64,000 nucleotides of DNA from contig NW_022145611.1 in NCBI RefSeq assembly GCF_000002235.5, positions 8,190,242 through 8,254,241 of the forward strand, given 5' to 3'. This DNA is from Strongylocentrotus purpuratus. Lineage: Eukaryota; Echinodermata; Echinoidea; Camarodonta; Strongylocentrotidae. The first letter of the stretch is position 1. Every line of letters starts with the position of its first letter. The notes beneath the pieces are model-generated. The model saw only the letters and a list, made by a program, of their open reading frames with translations. It did no database searches and was not told the origin of the DNA. The translations under genes and the position numbers were made by a program. Shown here piece after piece: positions 32,606 through 64,000 of the stretch.

Positions 32606-32754
32606 CTTGCATTGCATAACAATATACTGGCTCGCTATAAGCAAGAGACCCCCCCCCCCGGCATATCTTAGCCTATCGAAGTTTTTATGTTGATATTTAT
32701 GTCAGTGTTTATACTTTTAAGCACACAAAAAAACACGTCACGAGGAGTCCCTCG

Positions 32755-32975
32755 ATCGGCTGCAAGACATTTGTAATGATATTTTTTTAACCCAAGGAAT
32801 CCTCATCAGCATTAATGCTGCTCTTCCTGAGTTCCCTGCATTTTTTAATACCCGGAAACCCAATCACACCTGGGTGGAGAGTGCCAAAAGACGTTAGAGT
32901 CGGGCTGGAATTCGAACCCCCAACCTTTGGATTGAGAGTCCAGTGAATGAAATTAACCACTATACACCTCCAGTG
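32755..32975 (-). mobile_element. tRNA-derived SINE
   Basis: On the minus strand a head with TATAGTGGTTAATTTCATTC (A-box region) and GGGTTCGAATTCC (B box) is followed by CGTCTTTTGGCACTCTCCAC. The body runs to about 32755. It differs from the other SINE family in the window. Confidence 0.7.
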
Positions 32976-32999
32976 TGATTATGAATTCATAACTTTCTT

Positions 33000-34131
33000 A
33001 TCAATCGTAAGCTTTTATCTTACTTTTACGACTATTTGTATAGGGTTCTTCGCTCTTAATGAGGTCAACTTGATATGATTGTTTGATCCTGACTTTTAAA
33101 ATGATAATTTTCTTTCAAGTTGTTTGCTTCACACTATGCCTAGCAATTCTTCTCCCTTAAGTTGTATTTTTACATGGAGGCCCACAGTCGGCTGTTGAAA
33201 TGAAGGTTATAAAGAAATATTTGATCTTTCGGGAATGCATGAATATCATAAAAATATGATTTTGATAAAATATATAATATTCTCAGTGTTAAAAAGTTGG
33301 AGCCGCTTCTGTATTGTGCAAAACTGTAATCACGGTTTTAAAAAAACCCACTGCCGGGGCCAAATGGCCGGGGCTTCCTTTAATCATATTTTCGATATTA
33401 TCGTCATTTCATTTGAAGAAAAAAATGAAGAACTTTTTATATTTTTATCTTTTTCATATACTTGACACATTTCACAAACAATTTGGTATATCTTAAAACA
33501 TTTTAGGGCAGGGCGACGACGAGGAAAAAAAATCGAACAACAATTAGAAGCAAAACCTATAGGAAGGAAAGTCAACCTCTTTTTAAAATACAAGAATTAA
33601 ACAAAATAAACCATTGTCTAATTTAGCCTACATTTAAATAAAGCAAAAGGAAACACAAAATCCTGTATCATTATGAAAAATACGGGGGGAAAAGCAATCA
33701 CTCCCTATGATTTTGCAAATAATTATGTATGATGAGATTTTTGTCCCCCACCCCCACCCAACAAAATTACAACAAATAATTATTCCCCGCCGTCAAGTTG
33801 CTCCACATGCCATTATTTCCATAGCATAATTTTCTTTCATACTGATTTGTATTGATTTATATACGTATTGCTTAACGTACTTGGCGATTCGAATTAAAAT
33901 ATAATGACAAAACTTATTGAAATCACCAAACTTTTTTACGATGCCTTGCGATATTAACTCAAATCACTAAAGTGTGTCGACCATGGTCATTCTGCGTTTA
34001 GCGCCATCTGCGGTGATAATGAGAACAATATTATTTAGATTGTTTCCCCGAAAAAGTGAAACTTTTCGTAACAGTATTCGGGCCTTAGAAGTGGGCAAAT
34101 TTGCCCTAAGTTCTACTGACGGAGTGTGGAA
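33000..34131. other. 5' flank of the MSK gene
   Basis: No gene recognised. The last ~150 bases are the likely 5' untranslated region, with an in-frame TGA at 34117-34119. A strong TATA box or other promoter motif could not be picked out. Confidence 0.4.
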
Positions 34132-62287
<28,156 letters not shown>

Positions 62288-62330
62288 GTCAGTGAACAAA
62301 AAAAAGTCTCTTCTTTGGATGTAAGACGTG

Positions 62331-62471
62331 GACCCCGTCTTACAAAGAGTTGATACCAATCGCAACTTATTTGCAATTGATATCAATTGAGCTATGTACA
62401 TAAGAGATAGGAGACTGCAAACTTGCGATTGATTTAGATCGATCGTAACTCTTTGGAAGACGAGGCCCTGG
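62331..62471. mobile_element. Short foldback MITE
   Basis: ACCCCGTCTTACAAAGAGTT at the left pairs with the inverse of AACTCTTTGGAAGACGAGGC at the right, with GATCGATC-type sequence inside. It lies just after MSK exon 4. Confidence 0.7.
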
Positions 62472-62479
62472 TAACCCTT

Positions 62480-64000
62480 TAGCCCCAAACTGCCTCAAAA
62501 GCCATAAATTTGATCTTCTCTTACAGCAGAATTTGATACAAGGTATTTATTTTTGGTGTAACATGTAAATAAGATATGTGAGTGAGAAGTGCTAAACCCT
62601 AAAGTTTTTGCTTTTGGTCAGCTTGGGTAGTAGATAAAGGTCTGTATGCATGGGGGCCACCTATAAGAATTTTGAAAATTTGGGGTCTGGAGTTAGACTT
62701 TGTGGGCCCATACATTGTATGTACTGGGCACCTGTTAGTATCAAGCCCTGGATTAAGAAATGATTTAGCTTTTGAAAGTTTCAAAAAAGCGGTAGACTTT
62801 GCCTGAAAATCTGCATAAGAAAAAACAATCAACAAATGTGTAGATCAGCTGAAAGAAATCTGAAAAGAGCTCCTGTAGATAGGGAAGTACCATTGTTATA
62901 ACGCTCGTTAACTTTTGGGGGATTCCCCCATTTGAGGACTGCATTGTAGATATTTCTGTTATTTCTGTCCGTCTGAAACTGAATATTTGTTTCAGTTTGC
63001 GATTTTGTGTTTCTGCCCGCAAGTAGAGGACAACAGTGCATGTTAGTGATAATGTATTAACATATCCTCTAGATCATCTGGATTTGGGGGGGGGGGGATA
63101 CAATGTCAAAATGTTAAATAGTACCCTCAAATCTTTTAAAGATGTCACCTGTTTTTATTATTGATATCTGTTATCAGTATGTGTTTATCTTCACCTGATG
63201 TGGACGTATTATTTTGCACATTTAAAATTTGGATTTGGTTTTAAAATCAGCTGATTATTTTTTCCTACTTTGCGATGGAAATGTGCAATGTTCAAATCAG
63301 TTAGTCGATTGGAGGATGATCGGTATCCTCTTTACATTGCTTTATTTTGTATTGTAAAGCTTCTTTTGTGAAGTATTTGTATGTTGATTGAAGCGCTGAG
63401 TGCTGGCAGTGTGCATGCCTTGTACTCATTGGGTCAGGACATAGGTAATATATTTCAGCTGTATGATAATATATTTCATGTACAATTTTGAGAGTACATA
63501 TTTCACCTCTGCAAATTTGTTCTCCTCGCTTTTGCTTTTAGTGAGGTTAAAATATAGGTTAATGATAAATATTCAAGCCAATAAAATTGCTTATAATACG
63601 AAGTGTGGGACAAAATTTGAGCGAAATCACATCTTTATGTGGGCTTTACCCTATTCATACCAGTATTTTTTCATCGAGAGCCTTATGCAACCAAATTGCC
63701 AAACTCACAAATTAAGCAAAATCACATCTTTATGTGGGCTTTACCTTATTCATACCAGCAAGATTTTATTGAGAGCCTTATGCAACCAAATTACCAAACT
63801 CACTTTTGCAATTCAGGTTGGCTGGCTGTCAGAGATGCACCAGCCAAACATCACCATGGTAATAGCATTGGGAGCTGTTAGATGTGTGGGTGGGCAGGCT
63901 GGCAGGTTGGAATATTATCCAGCGGTTGCATGCATTATGAATGGCACTTCCTGCTTATCTCTCTCCTTCTATTACTCTTTTTCTCTCTCCATCTCTCTCC
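62480..64000 (+). other. MSK intron 4 (incomplete)
   Basis: No further kinase exon was found up to the edge. A direct repeat of ~60 bp (TTTATGTGGGCTTTACC near 63633 and 63731) is present, and the window ends in a CT-rich run. Confidence 0.55.

Noticed and set aside
32120..32671. Open frames of 96-183 codons on both strands
   Set aside because: All are translations of the TTC/TCC simple repeat, with low-complexity Ser/Leu/Phe or Lys/Arg/Glu in every frame.

Overview
This window looks like eukaryotic nuclear DNA from a marine invertebrate, most likely a deuterostome such as a sea urchin. It is AT-rich and has introns over 10 kb with GT/AG splice sites. It also carries tRNA-derived SINEs, many short inverted-repeat elements, Ty3/gypsy, L1/Tx1-like and CR1-like retroelement pieces, and an interstitial TTAGGG array. 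The taxon is inferred from repeat style and protein similarity, not proven.

Layout. Bases 1-16300 are a mosaic of mostly decayed mobile-element genes, nearly all on the minus strand: a gypsy-type integrase, a gypsy RNase H scrap, hAT pieces, a DUF6729-like exon, MULE-like exons, an L1/Tx1-like reverse transcriptase that seems to join two divergent copies, a TIR transposon carrying a lysine-rich ORF, an ankyrin pseudogene, a TatD-like fragment, and a KMT5A-like SET fragment whose frame runs into an EGF-like module. Several exons keep intact splice sites, and several modules occur twice. Bases 16300-29700 are mostly noncoding, with microsatellites, MITEs, SINE pieces and an array of ~157-bp repeats.

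Two host genes stand out and are divergently transcribed. On the minus strand (31321-29766) a two-exon gene encodes a 155-residue PH-domain protein ending in a CaaX-like tail. On the plus strand, from 34132 to beyond the right edge, are the first four coding exons of an MSK-type kinase gene (RPS6KA5/RPS6KA4 family). They cover the N-terminus and the N-lobe plus early C-lobe of the first kinase domain. Exon phases match (55+72+219+116 = 462 nt, 154 codons), and the catalytic-loop exons lie beyond the window. The ~2.8 kb between the two starts holds a long TTC tract, ATC repeats and a SINE.

The MSK introns contain most of the remaining repeats: a CR1-like RT fragment, several MITEs, two paralogous ~1.2 kb segments each holding a different TTAA-flanked MITE at the same site, a 39-bp minisatellite and several SINEs. 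No CRISPR array, rRNA gene or functional tRNA gene was seen.
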